From Acinetobacter genomosp. 15BJ (lineage in GTDB: Bacteria > Pseudomonadota > Gammaproteobacteria > Pseudomonadales > Moraxellaceae): a DNA stretch of 64,000 bases. A model generated the notes under the pieces. That model did no database searches. It was not told the DNA's origin and saw only the letters and a program-made list of their open reading frames with translations. The DNA is taken from assembly GCF_000400715.1 (NCBI RefSeq), contig NZ_KE007346.1, positions 248,001 to 312,000 of the forward strand, written 5' to 3'. Shown here one piece after another: positions 18,833 through 28,279 of this stretch. A program made the translations under genes and the position numbers. Each line of letters starts with the position of its first letter. Within the stretch, counting starts at the first letter, position 1.

Positions 18833-19750
18833 GTGTCATCTATCTCTCAAGTTAATGCGGATGTTTTAAAACAAGCTCAACAACGTATTCAACAAGATTT
18901 ATTGACAGCATTGGCTGCATTTTCAATTCCAGAACCTTTAAAAGCAGCCGTTCATCATACCGTGATGTTAGGTGGTAAACGGGTTCGTCCTGCACTCTGT
19001 TATGCAGCAGCGTCATTACAGCCGAATCAAAACTTTGCAGCAGCGCGCCGTGCCGCAGTTGCAGTTGAATTGATTCACTGTTATTCGTTGGCACATGATG
19101 ATTTGCCATGTATGGACAATGATTTACTGCGTCGTGGGCAACCCACTTGCCATGTCGCATTTGGTGAAGATACAGCGTTATTAGCTGGTGATATTTTGCA
19201 GTCGATGGCTTTTGAAATATTGAGCAGCCGTTTGTTTGATGAGCAAGGGCAAGGAACTGAAGCGGCTATTGTCTTAAAACAAGTGCAAATCTTAGCAACA
19301 GCAAGTTCAAGAATGGTTTGTGGGCAGGTATTGGATTTACAGGCTGAAGGGGAAGGGAAACAAGTTGATCAAGCTGAACTGGAAAATATTCACCGCAATA
19401 AAACAGGTGCTTTGATTCAAGCAGCAATTATGATGGGTGCGGTGACCATTTTTAATGGGACCGATCAAGCAATTCCTAAATTACGCCAATTTGGGCAAAC
19501 GATTGGTTTAGCATTCCAAGTTCAAGATGACATTCTGGATGTGACTTCAAGCACTGAGACCTTAGGCAAGACTGCTGGTAAAGATGAACAAGTACAGAAA
19601 TCGACTTATCCATCGTTGATGGGTTTAACGCAAGCACAGGCCTATGCACAAACTTTACATGATCAAGCCTTTGAAGCCTTGGCTTATTTTGGTGATGATG
19701 CCAAAGAGCTGGTCAAAATTTCCCAGTTTTTACTAGCACGGAAAAGTTAA
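18833..19750 (+). CDS. ispA: Polyprenyl synthetase, farnesyl diphosphate synthase type
   Basis: IspA condenses isopentenyl diphosphate with allylic diphosphates to make farnesyl diphosphate, feeding undecaprenyl and quinone synthesis. The 305-residue protein has LGGKRVRPALCYA, the first Asp-rich motif DDLPCMDND (from Asp89), GQPTCHVAFGE, HRNKTGALI and the second Asp-rich motif FQVQDDILD. Length fits short-chain synthases. The start is a GTG with a GAGG ribosome-binding site 8 nt before it; no ATG lies near the conserved beginning. Confidence 0.92.
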   Translation: MSSISQVNADVLKQAQQRIQQDLLTALAAFSIPEPLKAAVHHTVMLGGKRVRPALCYAAASLQPNQNFAAARRAAVAVELIHCYSLAHDDLPCMDNDLLRRGQPTCHVAFGEDTALLAGDILQSMAFEILSSRLFDEQGQGTEAAIVLKQVQILATASSRMVCGQVLDLQAEGEGKQVDQAELENIHRNKTGALIQAAIMMGAVTIFNGTDQAIPKLRQFGQTIGLAFQVQDDILDVTSSTETLGKTAGKDEQVQKSTYPSLMGLTQAQAYAQTLHDQAFEALAYFGDDAKELVKISQFLLARKS

Positions 19751-19786
19751 TCTTTCGTCAACTTTGATCAATGATTAAATGTTATA

Positions 19787-19817
19787 AAAGACCATCCTTG
19801 TATGGTCTTTATTATTA
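19787..19817 (+). terminator. Terminator after ispA
   Basis: Stem AAAGACCAT / ATGGTCTTT (19787-19810), loop CCTTGT, then ATTATTA. Confidence 0.7.
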
Positions 19818-19907
19818 GTGGATATACGCCTTAATACGATCAACAGAATAGATTTAAGCGGTTTATAAATCATTGTTTTAATATAAAAGTGAATCTAAGA
19901 TAAATAG

Positions 19908-20309
19908 ATGATCATAGAAATAACAACAGAGCATCGCTTTATGAATGACGATCAATTAGAACAACTCGCGCTTGAATATGGACAACAACTGGCTTTTTCA
20001 ATCCAGTCACAACCTTTTGGGCCAGACTGTGAGGTCTTTAAGATCTTTGACAAGGTATTCATGTTGATTGGTGCTTATTCAGGTAAGCCGCTAGTGACGA
20101 TTAAATGCGAGCCTGAGAAAAGTTTGGAATATCAGGAGCTGTATCCTTCAATTTCGGCAGGCTACCATATGAATAAGAAACACTGGATTTCGATTGCAAG
20201 TAGTCCAGAGATCACCGCAGATTTGCTACAAGACCTGATTAAAGATTCTTATGATTTGGTGGTAGGAAAACTGCCCGTTAAAGATCGAAAACGGATTCAG
20301 AATGTTTAA
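19908..20309 (+). CDS. MmcQ/YjbR family protein
   Basis: The 133-residue protein resembles the MmcQ/YjbR (DUF419-type) fold: LEQLALEYGQQLAFSIQSQ, EVFKIFDKVFMLIGAYSGKP, VTIKCEPEKSLEYQELYPS, and GYHMNKKHWISIA. The family has a cyotR-like DNA-binding fold but no settled biochemical role. It stands alone between ispA and the convergent SPFH gene. A second in-frame ATG (19941, MNDDQLEQL) could be the real start because the first 11 residues are not typical of the family. Confidence 0.7.
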   Translation: MIIEITTEHRFMNDDQLEQLALEYGQQLAFSIQSQPFGPDCEVFKIFDKVFMLIGAYSGKPLVTIKCEPEKSLEYQELYPSISAGYHMNKKHWISIASSPEITADLLQDLIKDSYDLVVGKLPVKDRKRIQNV

Positions 20310-20310
20310 A

Positions 20311-20345
20311 AAAATAAAGCAGCGTTAACGCTGCTTTATTTTTAC
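20311..20345. terminator. Bidirectional terminator (yjbR-like / SPFH gene)
   Basis: A perfect palindrome spanning 20311-20342 (AAAATAAAGCAGCGTT and its reverse complement) between convergent genes, with A- and T-runs on both sides. Confidence 0.85.
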
Positions 20346-20357
20346 TGGAAAGTGGAC

Positions 20358-21209
20358 TTAGTGTTTGCCCATAATTCCACGAATGGCATTGAGTACGTCC
20401 GCTGGAAGTACCACAGTTTTTGCATTGCTTGATTTAGAAAGATCCTGCATTGCTTTCACATATTGCTCACCGAGTAAGTAAGCAACAGGGATTTCTTTAT
20501 CACCTACAGCAGTGGTGACCATTTCAATCGCACGTTGTGAAGATTCAGCAAGGACCACCTGTGCTTCTGCATCACGACGCGAAGCTTCCAAACGACCATC
20601 CGCTTCTAAAATCGCAGCTTGCTTTTCACCATCTGCTTTGGTCACAGTCGCACGACGTTGACGTTCAGCCGCTGCCTGTGCTTCCATTGCAGCTTGCATG
20701 GTGTGAGATGGTTGAATATCTTGGATTTCAACCGTTTTTAGGGTAATCCCCCAATCTGAAATATCATCAGAAATGGCTGCTTTTAACTTCGCTTTGATAT
20801 GATCACGAGATGAAAGTGCATCATCCAAGTCCATTTCACCAACGATTGAACGGAGTGAAGTTTGAACAAGGTTTTGAATGGCCCAAGTATAGTTTTCAAT
20901 CCCGTACACCGCTTTTTCTGGTGTTGTCAGGTTGATATAAGCTACGGCATTCATCACCAGTACCGCATTGTCTCGGGTAATTACTTCTTGTGAAGGAATA
21001 TCTAAAACAATATCTTTAGTGGTAATTTTATAAGCAACTTCGTCTACATAGGGGATAACGAAATTGAGACCAGGATTCAACGTGGTATGGTATTTACCTA
21101 AACGTTGAACAATCCATTTATAACCTTGGGGAACAATGCGAACCCCTTTAAAGATGGTTATAGCGATAAAAGCTAAAAATGCTAAAACAACAATAGTACC
21201 GACAGACAT
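20358..21209 (-). CDS. SPFH/band 7 (stomatin-like) membrane protein
   Basis: The 283-residue protein has one N-terminal membrane segment (VGTIVVLAFLAFIAITIFKG) then the SPFH domain: RIVPQGYKWIVQRLGKYH, LNFVIPYVDEVAYKI, VLDIPSQEVITRDNAVL, TSLRSIVGEMDLDDALSSRD and ISDWGITLKTVEIQDI, and a coiled-coil flotillin-like tail. These are marks of bacterial paraslipin/QmcA proteins that form large membrane assemblies. Immediately upstream, 19 bp away, is an NfeD-like gene, the usual partner. A role in membrane organisation or quality control is from family knowledge. Confidence 0.9.
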   Translation of the reverse strand: MSVGTIVVLAFLAFIAITIFKGVRIVPQGYKWIVQRLGKYHTTLNPGLNFVIPYVDEVAYKITTKDIVLDIPSQEVITRDNAVLVMNAVAYINLTTPEKAVYGIENYTWAIQNLVQTSLRSIVGEMDLDDALSSRDHIKAKLKAAISDDISDWGITLKTVEIQDIQPSHTMQAAMEAQAAAERQRRATVTKADGEKQAAILEADGRLEASRRDAEAQVVLAESSQRAIEMVTTAVGDKEIPVAYLLGEQYVKAMQDLSKSSNAKTVVLPADVLNAIRGIMGKH

Positions 21210-21228
21210 TGAAAACCCTCTTTTGTGT

Positions 21229-21690
21229 TTATGACGTGCTATGCGGTTGAACGACTAAATCATTACCCAAAATATCAACTACTCGAACGCGATCGCCGAC
21301 TTGTACAGGTACGGTACAACGACAATTCCATTCATCAGAACCTAAAACAGGCATCGAAAAGCGTACAATGATTTGTCCATGCTCAAGACCAGTCTGGATC
21401 ACCATCCCGACTTGACCAATGGTTGCTTCACGAGGAAGTCCTGCTTTGGTTTTATCAATGGAAAGCGGTTTGATAAATTTGAACCAAAGAATCGTGCATA
21501 AAATAGATAAAATTCCCCAAGTAATGACTTGGGTCGTAAAGCCCATCATCGGGAAAAGCCACAGTAAAATACAGACCATGACTGCTGCTATGCCAAACCA
21601 TAATGCAGCAAAAGCAGGCAAAATTAACTCTGAAAGAATCAGTAAAATCCCTAATACAAACCAGTGCCAAGGTTCAACTACAAATTCCAT
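21229..21690 (-). CDS. NfeD family membrane protein
   Basis: The 153-residue protein has three to four hydrophobic segments (WHWFVLGILLILSELILPAF, LWFGIAAVMVCILLWLF, VITWGILSILCTILWFKF), then an OB-fold soluble domain (VIQTGLEHGQIIVRF, WNCRC, VQVGDRVRVVDILGNDLVV). This is the short NfeD class without the protease domain. It precedes the SPFH gene in the same operon, the standard arrangement for this pair. Confidence 0.88.
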   Translation of the reverse strand: MEFVVEPWHWFVLGILLILSELILPAFAALWFGIAAVMVCILLWLFPMMGFTTQVITWGILSILCTILWFKFIKPLSIDKTKAGLPREATIGQVGMVIQTGLEHGQIIVRFSMPVLGSDEWNCRCTVPVQVGDRVRVVDILGNDLVVQPHSTS

Positions 21691-21872
21691 AGATTTGCTC
21701 GCATCATTAAACGGAGTGGAGGTGAAAAAATATTCACCTTTAGCACTCTAGCAGATCATTATCTTTATGAATATACAAAGATTGTTTTTTTAGAATTTGG
21801 GGCTGATGGTCATGAGAAATCTTGCTTAGATTGCAAGTCGTTACGCAGATCAACAGCCCCTGAGGAGAATTT

Positions 21873-22790
21873 TTAGAATTTAGACTTTGGCGCAGGCTTA
21901 AGGGCAGCAGGGGAGTTTTTAAATGTAGTAATCGCATTTCGAATCGCAGTGATCTTGGCTTGAGCAGCTTTTTCACCTTCCAAAATTGCTTCATTACTTG
22001 ATTTAAGATCAAGTGCACCGAGATGACCGACTTTAGGTTGAATCACGACAGTGGCTTGATTGAGCTCTTCATTTATACTTTGTTGTCCCATAATATTAAT
22101 GGTCTGATCCAATAAGCCCCACATGCTTAAAGGTTTACCACCGACTGGACGTGCAGAGATATCCACTGCAATCACAATATCGGCTCCCATATCTTTGGCT
22201 GTTTTCACGGGAATAGGGCTGACTAAGCCACCATCTACATATTTGGTATTGCCAATCACCGCAGGCACAAACACGTTTGGAATACTACAAGAAGCACGTA
22301 CGGCTTGACCTGCATTGCCTTTAATAAACTCTGCTTTTTTTCCATTATCTAAGCGGGTTGCGACCGCAGCAAAACGAATTGGGAATTGCTCAATCGGTTT
22401 ATTGCTCACTTGCGTATTTACATAGTTTTGTAGCTTTTGGCCAAGGATAATACCTTGACTATTTAAAGTTAAATCACGTAAATCAGATTCTTGCAGTTTT
22501 AAAGCCAGATTCTGCATTTGATAAGGGGTTTGACCACTGGCATAAATACTGCCCACGAAGCTCCCTGCACTGGTGCCCGTCACGATTTTGGCTTTAATGC
22601 CATGCGACTCTAACACCTTGATGACACCAATATGGGCAAAGCCTTTGGCGCCACCACCACCCAACGCGAGTGCAATGACGGGTTCACGTGCTTTAATCGC
22701 CGTAGTTTGAGGTGTTTTCTTTGCTGTTTGATCACAACCAAATAAAGCGAGACTTAGAACAGCCAAGCAAGACAGTCGAGCAATTTTCAT
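21873..22790 (-). CDS. Patatin-like phospholipase lipoprotein (RssA-like)
   Basis: A serine hydrolase of the patatin family. From the ATG at 22790 it has 305 residues with a lipoprotein signal ending SLALFGC (Cys19). The catalytic features follow: the oxyanion motif ALGGGGAKGFAHIGV, nucleophile Ser in GTSAGSF, and Asp in KYVDGGLVSP. An upstream GTG (22826) would extend the protein by 12 residues and bury the signal sequence. Expected activity is lipid acyl hydrolysis at the periplasmic face or outer membrane. Next to it, in the same direction, lies an acyltransferase gene. Confidence 0.85.
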   Translation of the reverse strand: MKIARLSCLAVLSLALFGCDQTAKKTPQTTAIKAREPVIALALGGGGAKGFAHIGVIKVLESHGIKAKIVTGTSAGSFVGSIYASGQTPYQMQNLALKLQESDLRDLTLNSQGIILGQKLQNYVNTQVSNKPIEQFPIRFAAVATRLDNGKKAEFIKGNAGQAVRASCSIPNVFVPAVIGNTKYVDGGLVSPIPVKTAKDMGADIVIAVDISARPVGGKPLSMWGLLDQTINIMGQQSINEELNQATVVIQPKVGHLGALDLKSSNEAILEGEKAAQAKITAIRNAITTFKNSPAALKPAPKSKF

Positions 22791-22852
22791 ATCAGGTGCA
22801 GATAAAATGTACAAAAAGATGGGCACATCAGAGCAGATTTGCCCTTAACTTT

Positions 22853-23479
22853 CTAGTTTTTTTTCACAAGTTTTTGTAAGGGTTCTGCCAGCCAATCAGG
22901 GTTCTTGGGCGAGAAGTGCCCGACATAACGTTGCATGATATGCTCTAAGTCTTGTTGATAGTGACCTGTTGGGGTAAAAGCACCTAAGCAGTAAATGGTT
23001 TTGTGGTCGTAATCAAAAGCAAACATGACGATGGGAATCCCAGCGGCATGGGCAATATGATAGAAACCACTTTTCATTTTCTCTGCTTTTTTACGTGTTC
23101 CTTCAGGCGCCATCCCGATCCAGATTTTATCGTGCGCATGAATCGTGGCAACGACTTGTTCAGTCAAACCATGAGCACTATCACGATGAACAGGAATGAG
23201 TCCTGCCCAGTTTAAAAGTGGCTTCAAAGCTGGTTTAAATAAAGTATCTTTACCTAGAACCGTAATTTTTAAACCCAAGCCACCGATAGCGAGAAAACCA
23301 TACCAACCATCAATGTTGGACGTATGTGGTGAGATAATGGCAACAGCTTTAGGTAAATTGGGAATTTCACCAACAACAGTCCAGCCTTGGCCGAGAAAAA
23401 GTTTTTTACACAATGCACGACTATAAGCTGTACCACGTTGTGGAACCAGCGGAGGTAAATCTGGAAAATGCTGTGGCAT
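22853..23479 (-). CDS. 1-acylglycerol-3-phosphate acyltransferase (PlsC-like) family protein
   Basis: The 208-residue protein has the PlsC-family motifs: the catalytic HX4D in SPHTSNIDGW, the glycerophosphate loop IGMAPEGTRKKAEKMKSG, and IPIVMFAFDY. A short hydrophobic stretch (KAVAIISPHTS... GFLAIGGLGLKITVLG) suggests membrane association. It lacks the transmembrane domain of full-length PlsC and may acylate a lysophospholipid or related lipid. It is followed after 62 bp by the patatin-like gene, hinting at phospholipid turnover. Confidence 0.8.
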   Translation of the reverse strand: MPQHFPDLPPLVPQRGTAYSRALCKKLFLGQGWTVVGEIPNLPKAVAIISPHTSNIDGWYGFLAIGGLGLKITVLGKDTLFKPALKPLLNWAGLIPVHRDSAHGLTEQVVATIHAHDKIWIGMAPEGTRKKAEKMKSGFYHIAHAAGIPIVMFAFDYDHKTIYCLGAFTPTGHYQQDLEHIMQRYVGHFSPKNPDWLAEPLQKLVKKN

Positions 23480-23623
23480 AAATCACGATATGTAATGACA
23501 ACTACAATTATGTTAAACACTCATGACAGCGCCTGCATTGGCAAAAAATAAGATTTTATTGCCTTACAGATGAAAGGATTGGATACTTGATCGACCTTAT
23601 TGTGCTGCCATGGAAAACGCGGA

Positions 23624-24871
23624 ATGCCTAATCTTCGACAGATTTACATTTTATTGTTTTCTTTGTATTGGGCACAAGGCTTGCCTGTAGGCTTTATGAC
23701 GCATGCATTGCCTGTGATTTTAAGGGCACAGGGAGTGTCGTTGGCGCATATTGGTGGTTTCGGCTTATTGATGTTGCCTTGGTCGATTAAGATTTTTTGG
23801 GCAGCTTATGTGGATCGGTTTGCCTTATCTAGATTCGGGCACTACCGTAGCTGGATCATTCCGACGCAACTTTGCAGCGTTGTTATTCTGATCGTTTTAT
23901 CTTTTTTTCCTATTCATGCCTTGGATCAACCCAATTATCTACTGATTTTCTTTAGCTTACTCTTGCTGATGAATTTAACTGGTGCAACCCAAGATATTGC
24001 TACAGATGGTTTGGCAGTCAATTTACTCAAAAGTGATCAGCAGCATTGGGGCAATACCTTCCAAGTGATCGGATCACGCTTGGGTTTTATTGTCGGTGGC
24101 GGAGCTGTACTTTGGTGTTTGGATTGGCTAGATTGGCAAAGCACATTTCTGGCTTTGGCAGGTTTGGTATTGATCAATACGCTGCCTGTTTTGTTTTATC
24201 GTGAACCACAACATGCAAGTAAAACTGTACTGAAGAATGCAACCTCACAATCCTTTATGCAGGCGGTCACAAGCTATTTAGATTATTTCCAGTCTTCTTC
24301 AGAATTAAAAGCATGGCTGTTGGTATTGATCAGTTTTAAAGTGGCGGATGGTTTAGCTGGACCTTTATTAAAACCTTTAATGGTGGATATGGGATTGAAC
24401 TTTACCCAGATTGGGGTATTTATTACCATGTTTGGAGCGGTTGCTGCATTATTGGGGGCGGCTGTCGCTGGACTATTATTAAAATACTTCTCGAGAACAT
24501 ATTGTTTAATCGTATTCTCGTTTCTGAAAATTATAAGTTTGGGTGCTTATGCCGTTTTAGGCTATGCCTATGAATCTCATTATCAAATTGCTCCACTTTG
24601 GTTGTATGTAGTAAATGCTGTTGAAGATGCCTGTTCTGCAATGCTGCTGGTGGTGATGCTGACACTGGTCATGCAATATAGCCGTAAACAATTTGCAGGA
24701 ACGGACTTTACCTTTCAGGTATCGATCATGGCAACGGTGAGTGGTTTATTGTATTTATTCAGTGGTGTGGTGGGCGACTGGCTGGGCTATGCGGATTATT
24801 TACTGGTGATCTGCGTCATTTCAATCCTGTGTTTGAGTCCGATCTTTTATTGGAAAAATAAAGCAAGATAA
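23624..24871 (+). CDS. AmpG-like muropeptide permease / MFS transporter
   Basis: A 12-segment major facilitator protein. The preferred start (ATG 23624) gives 415 residues: MPNLRQIYILLFSLYWAQGL, then PVILRAQGVSLAHIGGFGLL, WAAYVDRF, and ATQDIATDGLAVNLL, which is typical of AmpG (PF07690/AmpG subgroup, DIATDGL). AmpG imports anhydromuropeptides for cell wall recycling; related members carry acetyl-CoA. A TTG 24 nt upstream could extend it. No ribosome-binding site is strong. Confidence 0.75.
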   Translation: MPNLRQIYILLFSLYWAQGLPVGFMTHALPVILRAQGVSLAHIGGFGLLMLPWSIKIFWAAYVDRFALSRFGHYRSWIIPTQLCSVVILIVLSFFPIHALDQPNYLLIFFSLLLLMNLTGATQDIATDGLAVNLLKSDQQHWGNTFQVIGSRLGFIVGGGAVLWCLDWLDWQSTFLALAGLVLINTLPVLFYREPQHASKTVLKNATSQSFMQAVTSYLDYFQSSSELKAWLLVLISFKVADGLAGPLLKPLMVDMGLNFTQIGVFITMFGAVAALLGAAVAGLLLKYFSRTYCLIVFSFLKIISLGAYAVLGYAYESHYQIAPLWLYVVNAVEDACSAMLLVVMLTLVMQYSRKQFAGTDFTFQVSIMATVSGLLYLFSGVVGDWLGYADYLLVICVISILCLSPIFYWKNKAR

Positions 24872-25218
24872 GGGTCACTTTTTATTACAATTTTTGTGTT
24901 TAAACGATGCATGTTGAAACAAATAATCTGGGTACATGACTCAGCTTATATAGGAATGGAATGATTTTCATCGGATTTTATCATTTTCTGAATATAGAGA
25001 AGTTTGTGAATAAAAATAAAGAAATATTACGATAGTTAATTGATATTTAAATTAATTTAATCATAAATAAAAGCGTCCAAGGCTTCAGTAAAAACAATAA
25101 GTATGTGTATAAAAATTAAACTTTAGTCGAAATAGGAATAAATTAATAAGATTTTAATCGTTTTGTCATATAGAGTTAATGTGTAGGATTTGTTACAAAT
25201 TTAACCAGGATGTAAACA
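24872..25218. other. Intergenic region before porin gene
   Basis: An AT-rich 347-bp region with no supported gene; presumably carries the porin promoter. No clear repeat or hairpin was noticed. Confidence 0.4.
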
Positions 25219-26325
25219 ATGAAAATCAAAATTGTAACAGCAGCAGTGCTTAGTTTACTTGCAACAACCACTTTTGCTGCACCAACACTTTATGGCGAGA
25301 TTGATGCCAGTGTTGATTATTTACCAGAAAAAAATGCAACTAAATCAAATAAAGATGTTTGGGAAATTAGCTCAAACAATTCATTCCTTGGGATTAAAGG
25401 TGATGAAAAACTGACTGAGCGTTTAAGCGCTGTCTATGCAATTGAATGGGCATTTAATGCAGATGGTGATGGTGATGACTGGAATAAGCGTAATCGTTTT
25501 GTCGGCTTAAAAGATACGCAATTAGGGACAGTGAAAATTGGTGCGCATGATACGCCATTAAAGCAATTATCAAGTACCGTAGATACATTCAATAACTATA
25601 TTGCTAACAAAGCGGATATCGCAGGCATTTTCACAGGTGAAAACCGTGTATCCAATGTTATTGTGTATGAATCTCCAGCGGTGAAATTACTTGATGGTGC
25701 CTTTAAGTTGAATGCCTTACTCGCAACTGGCGAGTCAAGTGGTATTAAATCAGATAAAGGCGTTGTTAAAACCGCGGGTCGTGGTTTAGGTGATGCATGG
25801 TCAGCTTCAGTAACTTATGAAAATCCACTGGTAACTGCTGGTATTGGTTATGACAAAGCGATTCCAAGTACCTTCCTTGGTCGTGGTTTCTTGAATGCTG
25901 CTGAACCTGCAATTTCGGGTGGTAGTCTTTTTGCTGCGGCAAATACGGTACGTGCGATTGGTAAAGTCACACCACTTGAAGGTTTGGCATTAAAAGCACT
26001 TTATCAGACTTCTGAAGTAGAAGCGGCGGCAGGTAATGCGGTTGGTTCAGAAAATATTGATGATACACAAGGTTGGTTGTTGGGTGCAGAATATAATATC
26101 CCTCAAGCGAAGAACTGGACGGTGAAAGGTCAATATAGCCAGAATGATACAAGTTTTAAAACTAATACTGCTGACTTTAAAGCAAAACAAATTATCGCTG
26201 GGGCAGATTATGCATTTAACAAACAAGTTAAGACTTATGGTTATGCAGGTTATCTAACGCTTGAGCAAGCAAGTAAAAAGGATAAACAACCTGTGGCAGG
26301 CTTAGGTTTAGAGTTCAAATTCTAA
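25219..26325 (+). CDS. Gram-negative outer membrane porin
   Basis: The 368-residue protein has a signal peptide (MKIKIVTAAVLSLLATTTFA, cleavage after FAA), begins the mature barrel PTLYGEIDASVDYL, and ends in Phe (LGLEFKF), the recognition signal for barrel assembly. Repeated amphipathic strands (FLGIKGDEKLTERLSAVYAI, NRFVGLKDTQLGTVKIGAHD, GYAGYLTLEQAS) match the Porin_4 family. It should form general diffusion trimers for small solutes. No substrate can be deduced. Confidence 0.85.
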   Translation: MKIKIVTAAVLSLLATTTFAAPTLYGEIDASVDYLPEKNATKSNKDVWEISSNNSFLGIKGDEKLTERLSAVYAIEWAFNADGDGDDWNKRNRFVGLKDTQLGTVKIGAHDTPLKQLSSTVDTFNNYIANKADIAGIFTGENRVSNVIVYESPAVKLLDGAFKLNALLATGESSGIKSDKGVVKTAGRGLGDAWSASVTYENPLVTAGIGYDKAIPSTFLGRGFLNAAEPAISGGSLFAAANTVRAIGKVTPLEGLALKALYQTSEVEAAAGNAVGSENIDDTQGWLLGAEYNIPQAKNWTVKGQYSQNDTSFKTNTADFKAKQIIAGADYAFNKQVKTYGYAGYLTLEQASKKDKQPVAGLGLEFKF

Positions 26326-26340
26326 TCTGCTTTTATTTAA

Positions 26341-26376
26341 AAAAATGCCCTTTAAGTTTGCTTAAAGGGCATTTTT
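26341..26376 (+). terminator. Terminator after porin
   Basis: Long stem AAAAATGCCCTTTAAG / CTTAAAGGGCATTTTT with a TTTG loop, 16 bp after the stop codon. Confidence 0.9.
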
Positions 26377-26488
26377 GTTTATATTGTTTTTTCTTTAAAT
26401 AGAATCATTTATTTTCATAAAACGCTAGGCTACAAGGATGGAGGGTTGCTTCAACAAGGATCTATAAAAATAGGACGTTATTCATACA

Positions 26489-26519
26489 TTAATTAATTCA
26501 ATTCTTAATTAACTCAATT
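26489..26519 (+). promoter_or_regulatory. Tandem repeat, candidate PmrA-binding site
   Basis: TTAATTAATTCAATT (26489-26503) is repeated as TTAATTAACTCAATT (26505-26519), 14 of 15 identical and 16 bp apart, about 100 bp before eptA. PmrA boxes in enterics are direct CTTAAT repeats; CTTAAT also occurs here (26504-26509). Binding by PmrA is inference. Confidence 0.4.
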
Positions 26520-26621
26520 TTTAACCTGTCATTTTGTTGGGTTGCTATTGTTTTGTTTAAGTCATTTTTAAGTTTTTATTCTTATCTTAAAAAAAGCTAA
26601 GAAATTTATTTTTAGATTGTG

Positions 26622-28265
26622 ATGCTTATGTTGCTAAAAAGACTCAAAACCAAGACCATTTCATTACTCACCTTCAATGTGTTACTCGCAGTTTGGTTAG
26701 GGGTTTTTCTCAATTTTGCATTCTATGAAAAGATGCAGACACTGACCCCTTATACAGGTTTTAAAGCAGGACTATTTGTTTTAGCATCAGTCGGTGTGGT
26801 AACTGCATTCTATACTTTTCTTTTTCAAGTTTTGAACTGGAAATGGACAGCAAAACCAATTGCAATCGCCTTAGTCTTTATTGGTGGTTTTGCTTCTTAT
26901 GCGGTCAATACTCTAGGGGTCTGGATCACCTCAGACCAAATTCAAAACCTGATGCAAACGGATATCGCTGAAGCAAAAGATACATGGTCTTGGCATTTGC
27001 TGGTTTGGATCATTGGTATGGTGATTGTGCCGATTATTGTAATTTTGCTGATTAAATTAAAACCTGAACCTGTTATTCGACAAATTTGGAAAAAAGTGCT
27101 GGCTTCACTTGTTTCTTTAGCTATGGTTGGTGGTTTGCTATTTGTCTTTTATGTCGATTTTGCTGCAATCTTTCGTGAAAACCGCGATTTAAAGGGCATG
27201 ATTTCTCCTCAAAATATGATTGCTTCATTTGTATCGTATTATAAAAAGAAAGCACCTAAGGAAAATCTTCCTCTGGTGACTTATGGAGAAGATGCTCAAG
27301 CAACTCAATTATCAACAGGTGTACCAAAGTTGATGGTGTTAGTGGTTGGTGAAACAGCGCGTGCAGAAAATTTTTCTTTGAATGGTTATGCAAAGGACAC
27401 CAATCCTAAGTTATCCAAACAAGATATTTTAAATTTCTCTCAGGTGAGTTCGTGTGGTACAGCAACGGCAGTTTCAGTCCCATGTATGTTTTCTGGTATG
27501 CCAAGAGAAGATTACGATGAACGTCTCGCGAGTCATCGAGAAGGCCTACTAGATATTGCAAAGCGAGCGGGTTATCAAGTGACTTGGATTGATAATAATT
27601 CAGGTTGTAAAGGGACTTGTGACCGTGTTGAGCAATTTAAAATTCCTGAACCAATTCAACAGAAATGGTGTAAGGATGGTGAGTGTCTGGATGATATTTT
27701 GATTGACAGCCTCAAAGCTTATATCGAAACGATTCCGAAAGATGATACTCGTCCACATCTAGTTGTATTGCATCAAATGGGCAGTCATGGACCAGCCTAT
27801 TATAAGCGGGTACCTGCTGAATACCGTGTATTTAAACCAACTTGTGATACCAATGCGATTCAGGGCTGTACTCAAGAAGCACTCGTGAATAGCTATGATA
27901 ATACTTTGCTTTATACCGATTATGTTTTAGATTCATTGATTGAAACATTAAAAAATACAACGAAATATCAAACTGGTTTGTGGTATTTGTCTGATCATGG
28001 TGAATCAACAGGTGAGAGTGGGATGTATTTGCATGGTGCGCCTTATGCGATTGCACCCACGCAACAAACCCATGTACCCATGGTGATGTGGTTCTCTCAG
28101 ACATGGCAGCAACAAGCCGCGAAGCAAATAAAATGTTTGGCACAACAAAGTAAAAATAAGCTGAGCCAAGATAACTTGTTCCCAACCATGCTGAGTTTGC
28201 TTGATATCAAAACCAAGGTAATTAATGCTAAAAATGACATGTTGCAGACATGTCCTAACCCATAA
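26622..28265 (+). CDS. eptA: Lipid A phosphoethanolamine transferase EptA/PmrC
   Basis: EptA transfers phosphoethanolamine to lipid A in the inner membrane's periplasmic leaflet, lowering negative charge and susceptibility to polymyxins. The 547-residue protein has five N-terminal membrane segments and then a sulfatase-like domain: LVVGETARAENF, the nucleophile Thr in SSCGTATAVSVPCMFSG, HQMGSHGPAYYKR, and DHGESTGESGMYLHG for metal binding, plus paired cysteines (GCKGTCDR, CDTNAIQGCTQ). Start is uncertain: GTG 26619, ATG 26622 or ATG 26628 are all in frame. It is first of eptA-pmrA-pmrB; gaps are 14 and 4 nt. Confidence 0.97.
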   Translation: MLMLLKRLKTKTISLLTFNVLLAVWLGVFLNFAFYEKMQTLTPYTGFKAGLFVLASVGVVTAFYTFLFQVLNWKWTAKPIAIALVFIGGFASYAVNTLGVWITSDQIQNLMQTDIAEAKDTWSWHLLVWIIGMVIVPIIVILLIKLKPEPVIRQIWKKVLASLVSLAMVGGLLFVFYVDFAAIFRENRDLKGMISPQNMIASFVSYYKKKAPKENLPLVTYGEDAQATQLSTGVPKLMVLVVGETARAENFSLNGYAKDTNPKLSKQDILNFSQVSSCGTATAVSVPCMFSGMPREDYDERLASHREGLLDIAKRAGYQVTWIDNNSGCKGTCDRVEQFKIPEPIQQKWCKDGECLDDILIDSLKAYIETIPKDDTRPHLVVLHQMGSHGPAYYKRVPAEYRVFKPTCDTNAIQGCTQEALVNSYDNTLLYTDYVLDSLIETLKNTTKYQTGLWYLSDHGESTGESGMYLHGAPYAIAPTQQTHVPMVMWFSQTWQQQAAKQIKCLAQQSKNKLSQDNLFPTMLSLLDIKTKVINAKNDMLQTCPNP

Positions 28266-28279
28266 GGTGAAGTGAAATC

